A stretch of DNA of 64,000 nucleotides from Anaeromicropila herbilytica (GTDB lineage: Bacteria; Bacillota; Clostridia; Lachnospirales; Lachnospiraceae). Below the pieces are notes generated by a model. It saw only the letters and a list, made by a program, of their open reading frames with translations. It was not told the DNA's origin and made no database searches. Where the stretch lies: NCBI RefSeq assembly GCF_016591975.1, contig NZ_AP024169.1, positions 3,387,001-3,451,000 of the forward strand, in the 5' to 3' direction. Both the position numbers and the translations under genes were made by a program. Below, piece after piece: positions 9,062 to 17,260 of the stretch; within the stretch, counting starts at the first letter, position 1; the number at the start of each line of letters is the position of its first letter.

Positions 9062-10959
9062 ATCGGGTAGGAGGTAGATAATTAATTTATCTACCGACCT
9101 CCCACACCACCGTACGTACCGTTCGGTATACGGCGGTTCTTTAGTTTTCACATATTTTCAAGTAAAACTCAGAGAATGTGGGATAACCCCATTCTCTGAG
9201 TTTTTCATTATTCAAGGCAAACTGTACCATTCTATTGTTGCTACAGTTCCATATTCCTTGGCGCATATTTGCGTGCCATTTTATAAAGGCTTCGTTCATA
9301 CCTAGTTCCTTTAGTTTTCGATATTTCGTTTTTGTCTTCTTCCATTGTTTCCAATAGATTGCTCTTATTCTATGGCGTAACCATTTATCTATCTCCACTA
9401 GCATTTTATTCATATCTGCTAATCCAAAGTAGTTTATCCACCCTCTAATAAACTGTGTCAATTTCAGTGCTCGATATTCATTTCCCCATCCATTATGTCT
9501 GTCAGTAAGCTCTCTGATTTTATTCTTCATCTTAACTACTGATTTTGGGTGTATTCGAAATCTGCATTTTCCCTTGTATCTATAGAAGCTATATCCAAGG
9601 TATTTGACTTTGCTTATATGTGCCACACACGTCTTTGAGTGATTTACTTTTAGGAATAGTTTTCCCTCAATGTATGACACTATGTTGTTCAAGGTTCTTT
9701 CTGCACTTTTCTTACTTTTGCAGAAAATCATACAATCATCTGCATAGCGAACAAACCTATGTCCTCTGTTTTCCAGTTCCTTATCCAACTCGTTCAGCAT
9801 TATGTTACTTAGAAGAGGACTCAATGGTCCGCCTTGTGGCATACCAACTTCTGTCTTTTCGAACATCCCTTTGCTAATAACACCAGCATTAAGATATTTG
9901 TGGATAAGCGATATTACTCTCCCATCCTTGACAGTTCGTGATAGAACTTCTATGAGTTTGCTTTGACACACTGTGTCAAAGAACTTTTCCAAATCCATAT
10001 CTACCACATATACATAGCCATCGTTGACATTCGTTTGGCATTGTTTCAGTGCATCGTGTGCACCCCTGTTTGGTCGAAAACCAAAACTGTTTCCAGAAAA
10101 CTGTTTCTCGAAGATTGGAGAAAGTACCTGTGTAATCGCTTGTTGAAATACTCTGTCAACTACTGTTGGTACTCCCAGTTTTCTAAACTCGCCTTTTGTT
10201 TCTTTGGGTATTTCCACCCTACGGACTGGGGTTGGTTTGTATTTTCCATCTTTTATCTGTTGGATAAGTTGCCTTTGGTTATCTCTCAGAAAGCCTAGAA
10301 GTTCATCCACGCTCATTCCATCAATACCGCCTGCTCCTTTGTTTGATTTCACTTTCTTGAAAGCCTTGTTAAGGTTATCTTTGTGTAAAATCTGTTCCAT
10401 TAGATTGTCCGTCTGAAAATCTGTGATGATGTCGTTGTTTTCAGCAATCCTTTGATGGGCAAACACTTCTGCATACTCTTTCTGTTCCGCAGATACCGTT
10501 TGCAGATAGTCCTCTCTATGAAGTTGTCTGTTCTTAAATCCATCTTTGGTTACATTCATTTACTCACATCTCCTAAAGTTCAGTCCTTCCTACTATGTTT
10601 GCAACCACAGTAGTACTATGACCTCTGCTGACTTCTCGCCATTCGTTGTTACTACAGATTTCATACTCTGTTTCCATCTGCTGACGAGACCTCCCTAGGT
10701 ACCACACGTTTCTTTCTCTCCATCCATCTGCCACATTTACCACAGTTAATTCCGAGTAGTTATAGGACTTCGGTTTGAGTAGCAACCTTATCCTTAACTG
10801 TAGCCTGATGTGATTTCTATTCGTCAGACCAGAGATTTGCCTCCACCTTCCTTCGGATTCCACCTCACGATGGACACCCTTGGTTTTGGCTGTATCCTTC
10901 CCACTACTAGGGCGGATTAGGGACTTTCACCCATTAGAAACGTGCGCCGCTAGGCGCAC
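9062..10959 (-). mobile_element. Group II intron (endonuclease-less, IIC-like)
   Basis: This is a complete-looking group II intron of about 1.9 kb on the minus strand. The 5' end reads GTGCGCCTAGCGGCGCAC from 10959. Domain V is recognisable at about 9095-9138, and a domain VI-like hairpin (GGTAGATAAATTAATTATCTACC) ends near CCGAT at 9062. Domain IV carries the reverse transcriptase gene. The 5' splice site lies 9 nt after a strong stem-loop (10968-10993), the preferred site of group IIC introns, which insert behind terminators. The boundaries are estimated to within a few bases at the 3' end. Confidence 0.85.
9141..10559 (-). CDS. ltrA: Group II intron reverse transcriptase/maturase
   Basis: This intron-encoded protein splices and mobilises its host intron. 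The 472 residues hold reverse-transcriptase blocks in order: NKGAGGIDGMSVDEL (RT1), GNSFGFRPNRGAHDAL, VDMDLEKFFDTV, GMPQGGPLSPLLSNIMLNEL and the catalytic YADD (RYADDCMIF). The maturase (X) domain follows, with FIRGWINYFGLADM. No HNH endonuclease domain follows, as in group IIC and some other bacterial classes. The frame is intact, so the intron may be active. Confidence 0.93.
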   Translation of the reverse strand: MNVTKDGFKNRQLHREDYLQTVSAEQKEYAEVFAHQRIAENNDIITDFQTDNLMEQILHKDNLNKAFKKVKSNKGAGGIDGMSVDELLGFLRDNQRQLIQQIKDGKYKPTPVRRVEIPKETKGEFRKLGVPTVVDRVFQQAITQVLSPIFEKQFSGNSFGFRPNRGAHDALKQCQTNVNDGYVYVVDMDLEKFFDTVCQSKLIEVLSRTVKDGRVISLIHKYLNAGVISKGMFEKTEVGMPQGGPLSPLLSNIMLNELDKELENRGHRFVRYADDCMIFCKSKKSAERTLNNIVSYIEGKLFLKVNHSKTCVAHISKVKYLGYSFYRYKGKCRFRIHPKSVVKMKNKIRELTDRHNGWGNEYRALKLTQFIRGWINYFGLADMNKMLVEIDKWLRHRIRAIYWKQWKKTKTKYRKLKELGMNEAFIKWHANMRQGIWNCSNNRMVQFALNNEKLREWGYPTFSEFYLKICEN

Positions 10960-10960
10960 T

Positions 10961-10993
10961 ACATAAACAAGGACTGTCATTTGGCAGCCCTTG
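10961..10993 (-). terminator. Terminator-like hairpin used as intron insertion site
   Basis: On the minus strand CAAGGGCTGCC and GACAGTCCTTG pair (one wobble, one mismatch) around an AAAT loop. TTTATGTA and then the intron follow. Outer ACATAA/TTATGT bases extend the symmetry. This looks like a Rho-independent terminator whose T-tract is interrupted by the intron. Confidence 0.65.
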
Positions 10994-11046
10994 TAATGTT
11001 ATGTCTATTTATTTTCCCATGAACTCCTATATGCTAATTCTATGAG

Positions 11047-11320
11047 TCGCCCGACAAATGACCTGTTTCAAAATCTTGCCTGGCAATTTGCACAAAACAG
11101 AAAAAGTGAATACGCCTTTGAGTATGTATTAGAAGTTCTTGTTCTCAGATCATTTCGTGTTATATGCTAGGACAGATCTGTCTGAGCAAAGTGAGTTATC
11201 TGTCCTAGCATATGTTTTACATGAAATGATCTGAGAACTAGATCTTCTTATACATATTCAATGAAGCATGAGTTTTTCTGTTTTGTGCAAATTGCCTAGA
11301 CTACCTCCCAAACAGGTCAC
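11047..11320 (+). repeat. Palindromic MITE-like repeat, copy 1
   Basis: This ~274-bp non-coding element is about 85-90% identical by eye to the copy at 53649-53935. The ends are inverted (CGACAAATGACCTGTTT on the left, AAACAGGTCA on the right). Inner arms such as TTTGCACAAAACAGAAAAA / TTTTTCTGTTTTGTGCAAA and ATATGCTAGGACAGAT / ATCTGTCCTAGCATAT fold the whole element into one long hairpin. It carries no transposase. Its right end is degenerate and stops about 4 bp from the azoreductase stop codon. Confidence 0.85.
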
Positions 11321-11323
11321 TCA

Positions 11324-11971
11324 CTAACATTGTATGTGCTCTATAATACCGTCTATCTTACTTTTTGCATGTTCTATCGCTTCTGATTTTTCCTTTACAG
11401 TAGTACCTGTACCATCTACTAAAAGTTCATCCACTTTACTAATTCCAATAAACTTCATAATATCTTCCACATAATTTAACCCTTTATCAAGAATAGGTTT
11501 CATGACCCAAGGTATATTAGCGCCAGAGGATTGAACATATATAAAAGTACGTTTCCTATCATTTAATATTCCTTCTGGCTTATTCTCTTTAAAAACTATT
11601 GTTTTATCTGATTGAATGATACAATCGATATAATCTTTTAGTACCGCTGGAAATGATAGACTCCACATTGGAGATGCTACAATATAAATAGACGCAGATA
11701 CAAACTGATCACATAATTTCTCCATTTGTTTTACATCATTCTGTTCCATAGGTTCTAATTTTAATAGAGTTTCATCACTCACTAATGTACTACGGCTACT
11801 AAAATAGCTATATTTTGGTCTTGGAATATATTCTTTATATAGATCTAATTCCTCTAGAGTAACATCCTCATATTTCTCCATAATATGATTTACTAATGCC
11901 CTGGCTACTGTTTTACTTGCTGATATTTCTTCTGGCTTTGAATTTGCTACAATATAAAGTAATTTTATCAT
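11324..11971 (-). CDS. FMN-dependent NADH:quinone oxidoreductase / azoreductase-like flavoprotein
   Basis: This soluble flavodoxin-fold reductase resembles AzoR (AcpD). It would bind FMN and reduce quinones or azo compounds with NAD(P)H, as protection against electrophiles. The FMN-binding segments are visible: the N-terminal LLYIVANSKPEEISASKTVA loop and ASPMWSLSFPAVLKDYID (the conserved PMWN-type motif, here with Ser) near residues 94-111. The 215-aa length fits the family. It is downstream of the merR gene with a 96-bp gap, so it could be a target of that regulator. The stop codon abuts the palindromic repeat. Confidence 0.85.
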   Translation of the reverse strand: MIKLLYIVANSKPEEISASKTVARALVNHIMEKYEDVTLEELDLYKEYIPRPKYSYFSSRSTLVSDETLLKLEPMEQNDVKQMEKLCDQFVSASIYIVASPMWSLSFPAVLKDYIDCIIQSDKTIVFKENKPEGILNDRKRTFIYVQSSGANIPWVMKPILDKGLNYVEDIMKFIGISKVDELLVDGTGTTVKEKSEAIEHAKSKIDGIIEHIQC

Positions 11972-12067
11972 TCACTATTTCCTCCTTTTGTCACATTACA
12001 TATTATCTGTAATGGAATTCGGAAATATGTGAAAATATATCGTATTAATTAATATAAATTTTTATCT

Positions 12068-12805
12068 TTAGTTATCACAAAATACCTCAATTGATTTCGC
12101 CATATATTCAGCAGTCCCTTCTCCATACTTATCAATATTTTTCTTAAATCTTTCATCATGAATATACATTAACCCTAATCCTGATAAGATTTCGTTCGTA
12201 CAGGTATAGAAATTGTCCGTAATGTACTCCTTCCATTGCTGTACAAGTTCCCTTGAGCTATCACTATCTGGTCTACTATGGCGGTTCTCTCCGAATCTTT
12301 TTAATATAGAAGCCCCTTCCTCATTTAATTGACTCCATTGTTCTTTATCATAATTTTTTGTCTTTTTCTCGCTTTCAGCATAAGCTTCTGTGTGTCCCCA
12401 ACGCTCCTTTACCTCAGTAGCATACTGATTCTTAGCTTTTTCTATTTCAGTCATATCAAATTCTTTAAAACTCATATCTACTTCTCCTTCTATCGTGTGA
12501 TTCACAAGTGTTATCAATTTATCTATGCGATCACGCTTTTTTAAAAGTAATTCTTTATGTTTATTCAATGCTTGCTCTTTATCATAATTAGGATTCGTCA
12601 TGATTTCCTTGATTTGTGATAGTGGAAAGTTCATTTCTCTAAAAAATAAGATCTGCTGCAAGGTTTCTAGGGACTCTTTGGTATAGAGACGATAACCAGA
12701 CTCCGTTGTTTCATTTGGCTTAAGCAATCCAATCTCATCATAATAATGAAGAGTTCTTACTGTTACACCTGATAACTTTGCAACTTCATTAATCTTCAAC
12801 TCCAA
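12068..12805 (-). CDS. MerR-family regulator, TipA-like
   Basis: This is a drug- or stress-sensing MerR activator. Residues 1-70 form the winged-helix MerR domain (INEVAKLSGVTVRTLHYYDE, GLLKP, GYRLY). A coiled-coil dimerisation helix follows, then a ~120-residue C-terminal TipAS-type ligand domain. The start codon is TTG at 12805, justified by GGAGG 5 nt upstream, and it overlaps the 3' end of the upstream DUF2268 gene by 10 bp. Translation is therefore coupled. It probably acts on the MerR-type promoter at 13762-13792. Confidence 0.9.
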   Translation of the reverse strand: MELKINEVAKLSGVTVRTLHYYDEIGLLKPNETTESGYRLYTKESLETLQQILFFREMNFPLSQIKEIMTNPNYDKEQALNKHKELLLKKRDRIDKLITLVNHTIEGEVDMSFKEFDMTEIEKAKNQYATEVKERWGHTEAYAESEKKTKNYDKEQWSQLNEEGASILKRFGENRHSRPDSDSSRELVQQWKEYITDNFYTCTNEILSGLGLMYIHDERFKKNIDKYGEGTAEYMAKSIEVFCDN

Positions 12806-13704
12806 AAATCCTCCGTTTCTCTCAAAATATCTTCTGTAGATGTAATGGTAGCTTCATATATGCTTTTTCCAGTCTTATTCAGATAATGCTGGATTAATGC
12901 ATATCCGCATGCATAACCAGCACAGTAAGGTATCCCTGCTGGCTCAATTCCACGCATTGCCATAATATCATCTCCATATAGATATAATGATAATTTATTA
13001 AAATCTTTTTCATATAGATTTTCTTTTATCAATGGTTTTATTATATCATGAAGCATATCATCTGTCGTATCCTTTACCCATTTACCAACTTTATCTTTGC
13101 CATACATATATGCTGCAAAGCTCTCAGCAAGACCTTCACTAATGATCATATCAGCCAATGATATCTCAGAGCTCCATTTCATAAATTGCCATCTTACATT
13201 GTGATTCGCTTCATGTGCCAAAGCAACTGGTAACATTTTTATCGATGTCTCATTCGGTATGATTGTTCCGAATATATACCCTGGAATACCTCCATCTCCA
13301 CAATAATCTCCCGTCATTGTGGACATGGGATTATGCGGATCATTTAAAAGTACAGTAAAGATATAATTTTGTATTAGTAGTATGATTCCATTTCTTTCAA
13401 ATCCTTCTAATGTATTACGAATACTTTTCACACAATTATCCCAAAAAGATTCCTCACTAATCTTATCAACTTCTTTTAACATCTTTTCTGTAATTTGGGC
13501 AGGATGATATCCTCCCCCCATTGTACTAGCTGATATAACATCATACCCTCCATCATTCTGCGCTTCTAGTGGCACACCAATACACTGCCACTTATATTCG
13601 AAAGGCTTCATTAATTCGTAACGATAAATGTTCTCTTTATCTTCGTTCTTCGCATTTATTATTTTTTTATAGATCTCATCTGAACGTAATACTGTAATAT
13701 TCAT
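12796..13704 (-). CDS. DUF2268 putative zinc metalloprotease (YjaZ-like)
   Basis: This 302-aa protein belongs to the DUF2268 group of putative Zn-dependent proteases. A metal site is visible as ALAHEANHNVRWQF (HExxH) near residues 183-196, followed by SEGLAESFAAYMYG, which supplies the third ligand Glu. No signal peptide is seen, so it is probably cytosolic. It is the first gene after a MerR-type promoter and overlaps the merR start, implying co-regulation with a small-molecule sensor. Its substrate is not known. Confidence 0.75.
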   Translation of the reverse strand: MNITVLRSDEIYKKIINAKNEDKENIYRYELMKPFEYKWQCIGVPLEAQNDGGYDVISASTMGGGYHPAQITEKMLKEVDKISEESFWDNCVKSIRNTLEGFERNGIILLIQNYIFTVLLNDPHNPMSTMTGDYCGDGGIPGYIFGTIIPNETSIKMLPVALAHEANHNVRWQFMKWSSEISLADMIISEGLAESFAAYMYGKDKVGKWVKDTTDDMLHDIIKPLIKENLYEKDFNKLSLYLYGDDIMAMRGIEPAGIPYCAGYACGYALIQHYLNKTGKSIYEATITSTEDILRETEDFWS

Positions 13705-13761
13705 ATTTAATTACCCCTTTTCACTCTTAATATATCGTTAAATGTATTTACTTCAAATATT

Positions 13762-13792
13762 ACAGTACACTATCACGTAACGTGAGAGTCAA
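13762..13792 (-). promoter_or_regulatory. MerR-type promoter with 19-bp spacer
   Basis: On the minus strand TTGACT (13792-13787) and TACTGT (13767-13762) are 19 bp apart. The long spacer holds the dyad CTCACGTTACGTGAT. An over-long spacer with a central palindrome is the hallmark of MerR-activated promoters. It drives the DUF2268-merR operon. The remainder of 13705-13985 shows nothing else recognisable. Confidence 0.8.
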
Positions 13793-13985
13793 CTAATTTT
13801 TATTAATATTATGTAAAATCAAATGTTAAAATCTTGATTGCAATATTAAATTCGCACTTTGAAAGCTAGTATTCCATTATTATACCAAGTATTTATCATA
13901 ACCAGTTGAATCACCCCAAACCAAAATCTTCACATCTTAAAATTGAATTCATATTATAAACTATATCTTATAGTGGAGGTTTGAG

Positions 13986-14906
13986 ATGTTTTCAAACAGA
14001 GAATTCGCACGTCAATCATTAGAATTACATTTATTTTTCGGAAGAATAATGAAGGAACATTCCTTCTTTCTAGAGTTAGGTTTTACGCCTAGAGATGTTA
14101 GTTATACGGAGAAAGCAGATGCTTTTCGGAAAGAATTTGACAAGTTATTATGTCAAGTAATAGCAATATCGGATGGAGTAGTTAGCCAAGATGTTCTTAA
14201 TTCAGGCGAAGTATTTACACAGTATACCCTTAACGCTGAAATGGCTTCCTCTTTTTACACTGATGTCCATATTCCTACTGATTTAACTAAAGCTGAGATG
14301 AACTTAACAGGGGCTAGAACTAATTCTATGCATCAGAGAATAGACCAAATAGTTTATGATATAAACCAGGAAGCTATAGAATTAATATCTTCTCTTATAA
14401 GGTTTAAAACAGAGATATTAACCAATGTATTGTCCTGCAAAATGTTTACTATGAATTACCCTCTTCTAATCGATCATATCCTACGTGAAGCTAAATTATA
14501 TTTAAATATGGTTCAACACTTACAAACTGGAGAGGAATATGATATTGAAAACGAAGCATTAGTACAAGAATTATTCTGGAATAGAATAATGGCTGAACAC
14601 TCAAAATTTATTCGTGGTTTACTAGACCCTACTGAAGGTGATTTAATCAATACAGCAAATAATTTTGGCAATGAATTTGACCAATTAACAAAAGAAGCTA
14701 AACTGGCAATGAATAATACAATTCCATTTGAAAAAGTAACTGCTGATAGCTTAGCAGCAACAAGAGATATTCTTAATTTTAAAGCTCAAGGAACTGAGGG
14801 GATTCTTGAATGCAAAGTAAAATCAATTATTATTCCTTTATTGGCTGATCATACTGTACGAGAAGCAAGTCATTATTTAAGATTATTAAAAATATTTTCT
14901 AGATAA
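13986..14906 (+). CDS. DUF2935 domain protein
   Basis: This 306-aa protein consists of two tandem helical DUF2935 repeats. Each begins with a similar block: LHLFFGRIMKEHSFFLELGF near residue 17 and LFWNRIMAEHSKFIRGLLDP near residue 197. The repeated xxxWxRIMxEH pattern suggests a ferritin-like four-helix bundle that could bind metal. Members occur in spore-forming Firmicutes and are of unknown function. The start follows TGGAGG, and a strong hairpin terminator comes right after the stop. Confidence 0.85.
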   Translation: MFSNREFARQSLELHLFFGRIMKEHSFFLELGFTPRDVSYTEKADAFRKEFDKLLCQVIAISDGVVSQDVLNSGEVFTQYTLNAEMASSFYTDVHIPTDLTKAEMNLTGARTNSMHQRIDQIVYDINQEAIELISSLIRFKTEILTNVLSCKMFTMNYPLLIDHILREAKLYLNMVQHLQTGEEYDIENEALVQELFWNRIMAEHSKFIRGLLDPTEGDLINTANNFGNEFDQLTKEAKLAMNNTIPFEKVTADSLAATRDILNFKAQGTEGILECKVKSIIIPLLADHTVREASHYLRLLKIFSR

Positions 14907-14912
14907 TTAAAA

Positions 14913-14945
14913 TAGCCTGTTGACGTTATTCAACAGGCTACTTTA
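14913..14945 (+). terminator. Rho-independent terminator, probably bidirectional
   Basis: TAGCCTGTTGA and TCAACAGGCTA form an 11-bp perfect stem with a 6-nt loop, flanked by A-rich and CTTTAATT sequence. It ends the DUF2935 gene and may also serve the convergent helicase operon. Confidence 0.85.
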
Positions 14946-15003
14946 ATTATCTTAATATTTCAGTTAGTATCCTAACTTTATTTAATCAAAATATTATACT
15001 TTC

Positions 15004-17247
15004 TCATTCTTCCTTCAATTCACTAAATGCTTTCATAAATTCCTTCTTGCCGTAAGCTTTAAATAGCACAGTGATCATCAAATCATCTTCTCTGGTCACT
15101 GTACCAATACCATACTTGGCATGTGAAACTTTTCTAACAGGTAATTCATTCGGTGTAAGAAGCTCGTTCCCATTATGAGTTGAATGTATTTCTCTTACTT
15201 CAACCTCTTCATTCATCTTCTCAACTTGAACTTCACTATCTTCTACTTGATTGTCTTCAACATCTACTTCATTATCTTCTAATAATGTCTTAGTAGAGTT
15301 ATCAGAATTCTTTATCATATCCATCTTAACATTCTTTTCAGCTAGAATCTGCCGTTTTAACTCTTGTAAATTTACGCTTTCACGCTCTATATCATCACTT
15401 TCGATTAAGTGCTTTGGAATCATACGGATAAAACGACTCTCCCCAGCCATTGTTCGATAAGTATCCGGGTTCGTATAATAGGATAATTCCAGATTATCCT
15501 TTGCTCTCGTAATTCCAACAAAGAGCAATCTACGTTCTTCATCTTCTTCCTCAAAGCTTTTTGCCTGCAATGGTATCAAACCATTATTCACACCGATAAT
15601 AAATACATAAGAAAATTCCAGACCTTTTGACGCATGAAGTGTCATCAATTTAACCGTATCTGCTTCATTATTGATATCTTTATTTAAAATATTTACGCCA
15701 TATAATGAAGATGAATTAATAAAATCTTGTAGTCCCTCCAAAAAGGACATCTTATGTTCGTTGATGTATGTTATTAGTGTACGAAGCAATTCTTTTACCA
15801 GCTCTTTATCCTCTTGATAGGATGCTGCTGTCGGATGAAGGTGTGTATCAAATGAAAAATATTGATAGATTTCATCCACTTCTGGTATCTCCACCTTAGA
15901 AAATCTCTTTCGAAAAGAAAGCATTCTTTGCAGCAAGGATTCTTCAAAGAAATCTTCTTTTTCTGCAAAGTTAAGATCTATGCTAAACATATCTCCATGA
16001 TTTAAATGACTCATGTCAGAGCAACCCTTCAATAGCTTCGCAGCAGCTTTTTCCGTGATTCGTTCCCCATAATCTTTATGACTCAATACGTATATTCCAG
16101 ATGAAATATCTTTCTCATTCATAGCAAATCGAAGTAGTTTCATTGTCCAGTTTAGTACAGGTATATCCTGTATTGTCTTTTTTAATGATACGTCAAAAGG
16201 TATTCCATTCTTAGAGAAGACATTTTCTAGTATTGTCGACTGATTCTGTAGACGATAAAATATAGCAATTTCCTTATAAGGAATCCCCGTATCATGAATT
16301 TCTTTAATTCGATCCGCTAAATAGCAAGCCTCTTGAAAGGAATCATACTGTCTCTTCACAATAATCTTATTTCCACGTTCTCGGTTACCCGTTAAGCGCC
16401 CACCATTTTGCAAGAAGCACTTTGCAACTTCTAGAATGGATATGTTGGACCTAAAGTTAACAGATAGCGATAACTCTCTTGCCTGATACCTATCCTTTAA
16501 AGTATAAAATACATTAAAGGCACTACCACGCCAGCTATATATCACCTGGTTCGGGTCTCCAACTGCAAAGATTCTAGTATTCTTATTCATTAATGCATCG
16601 ATAAATTCCAGCTGCATCTTATCGCTATCTTGAACTTCATCAATAATCACCCATTTGGGTGTTATAGAGGCTTCTTTTAATAAATGTACTGTATTCAATA
16701 GAAGGTCAGAGAAAGTCATCTTATTCTGGGATACTTTCTCCTTCTGCAACCGTTCTCTTAATTCTATCAGATCATCCTGATATCTGGACACCCTTTCTTG
16801 CTCCAAGCGCTTTTTCAAACGGTTCTTGTACTTAATCTTAAGCTTTTCCTCTTGAATAATCCGTAATGCAATATCTACTTCTTCATCAGGTTCAATCACG
16901 AAGAAATCTTTTTGATATCCTAATTGATCCACCATAAGTAATTCTCGTAATAAATATAATGCTACACTGTGAAATGTTCCAAAAAACCGAAGATCTTCCA
17001 TATTTAGATTCTCTTCTAACATGGTTAATCGCTCTTTGATTTCGTTAGCTGCTTTATTGGTAAAAGTTAATACCACCATATCACAATAATCAATCTGCTT
17101 CACATAATGTAGATAGATGATTTTTGATATCAGAACAGTAGTTTTTCCACTTCCTACATTAGCGTTTACTAAACAAACGTTGCTTTCATCAAACACAGCT
17201 TCTCTCTGATTATCCGTTAATTTATCCAGTTCTTTTTTATAATCCAA
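15004..17247 (-). CDS. PcrA/UvrD-like superfamily 1 DNA helicase
   Basis: This is an ATP-dependent 3'-5' DNA helicase of the UvrD/Rep/PcrA family. Its motifs appear in order: Walker A NVGSGKTTVL (residue ~30), TFTNKAANEIKERL (Ia), IIDEVQDSD (II), GDPNQVIYSWRGSA (III), NFRSN (IV), TLHASKGLEFSYVFI (V) and LLFVGITRAKDNL (VI). The acidic tail ends in a PcrA-like C-terminal module (VSHAKYGIGTVTREDDL) that can contact RNA polymerase. The start is TTG, with AGGAGG 9 nt upstream that overlaps the stop of the preceding helicase gene. The gene is thus translationally linked to the MrfA-like helicase. The chromosome probably has another main PcrA. Confidence 0.92.
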   Translation of the reverse strand: MDYKKELDKLTDNQREAVFDESNVCLVNANVGSGKTTVLISKIIYLHYVKQIDYCDMVVLTFTNKAANEIKERLTMLEENLNMEDLRFFGTFHSVALYLLRELLMVDQLGYQKDFFVIEPDEEVDIALRIIQEEKLKIKYKNRLKKRLEQERVSRYQDDLIELRERLQKEKVSQNKMTFSDLLLNTVHLLKEASITPKWVIIDEVQDSDKMQLEFIDALMNKNTRIFAVGDPNQVIYSWRGSAFNVFYTLKDRYQARELSLSVNFRSNISILEVAKCFLQNGGRLTGNRERGNKIIVKRQYDSFQEACYLADRIKEIHDTGIPYKEIAIFYRLQNQSTILENVFSKNGIPFDVSLKKTIQDIPVLNWTMKLLRFAMNEKDISSGIYVLSHKDYGERITEKAAAKLLKGCSDMSHLNHGDMFSIDLNFAEKEDFFEESLLQRMLSFRKRFSKVEIPEVDEIYQYFSFDTHLHPTAASYQEDKELVKELLRTLITYINEHKMSFLEGLQDFINSSSLYGVNILNKDINNEADTVKLMTLHASKGLEFSYVFIIGVNNGLIPLQAKSFEEEDEERRLLFVGITRAKDNLELSYYTNPDTYRTMAGESRFIRMIPKHLIESDDIERESVNLQELKRQILAEKNVKMDMIKNSDNSTKTLLEDNEVDVEDNQVEDSEVQVEKMNEEVEVREIHSTHNGNELLTPNELPVRKVSHAKYGIGTVTREDDLMITVLFKAYGKKEFMKAFSELKEE

Positions 17248-17260
17248 GGAAATAGTCCTC

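Noticed and set aside
10573..10863. 96-codon minus-strand frame upstream of the reverse transcriptase
   Set aside because: It lies in the structured RNA part of the group II intron (domains I-III) and has no protein-like pattern or ribosome site.
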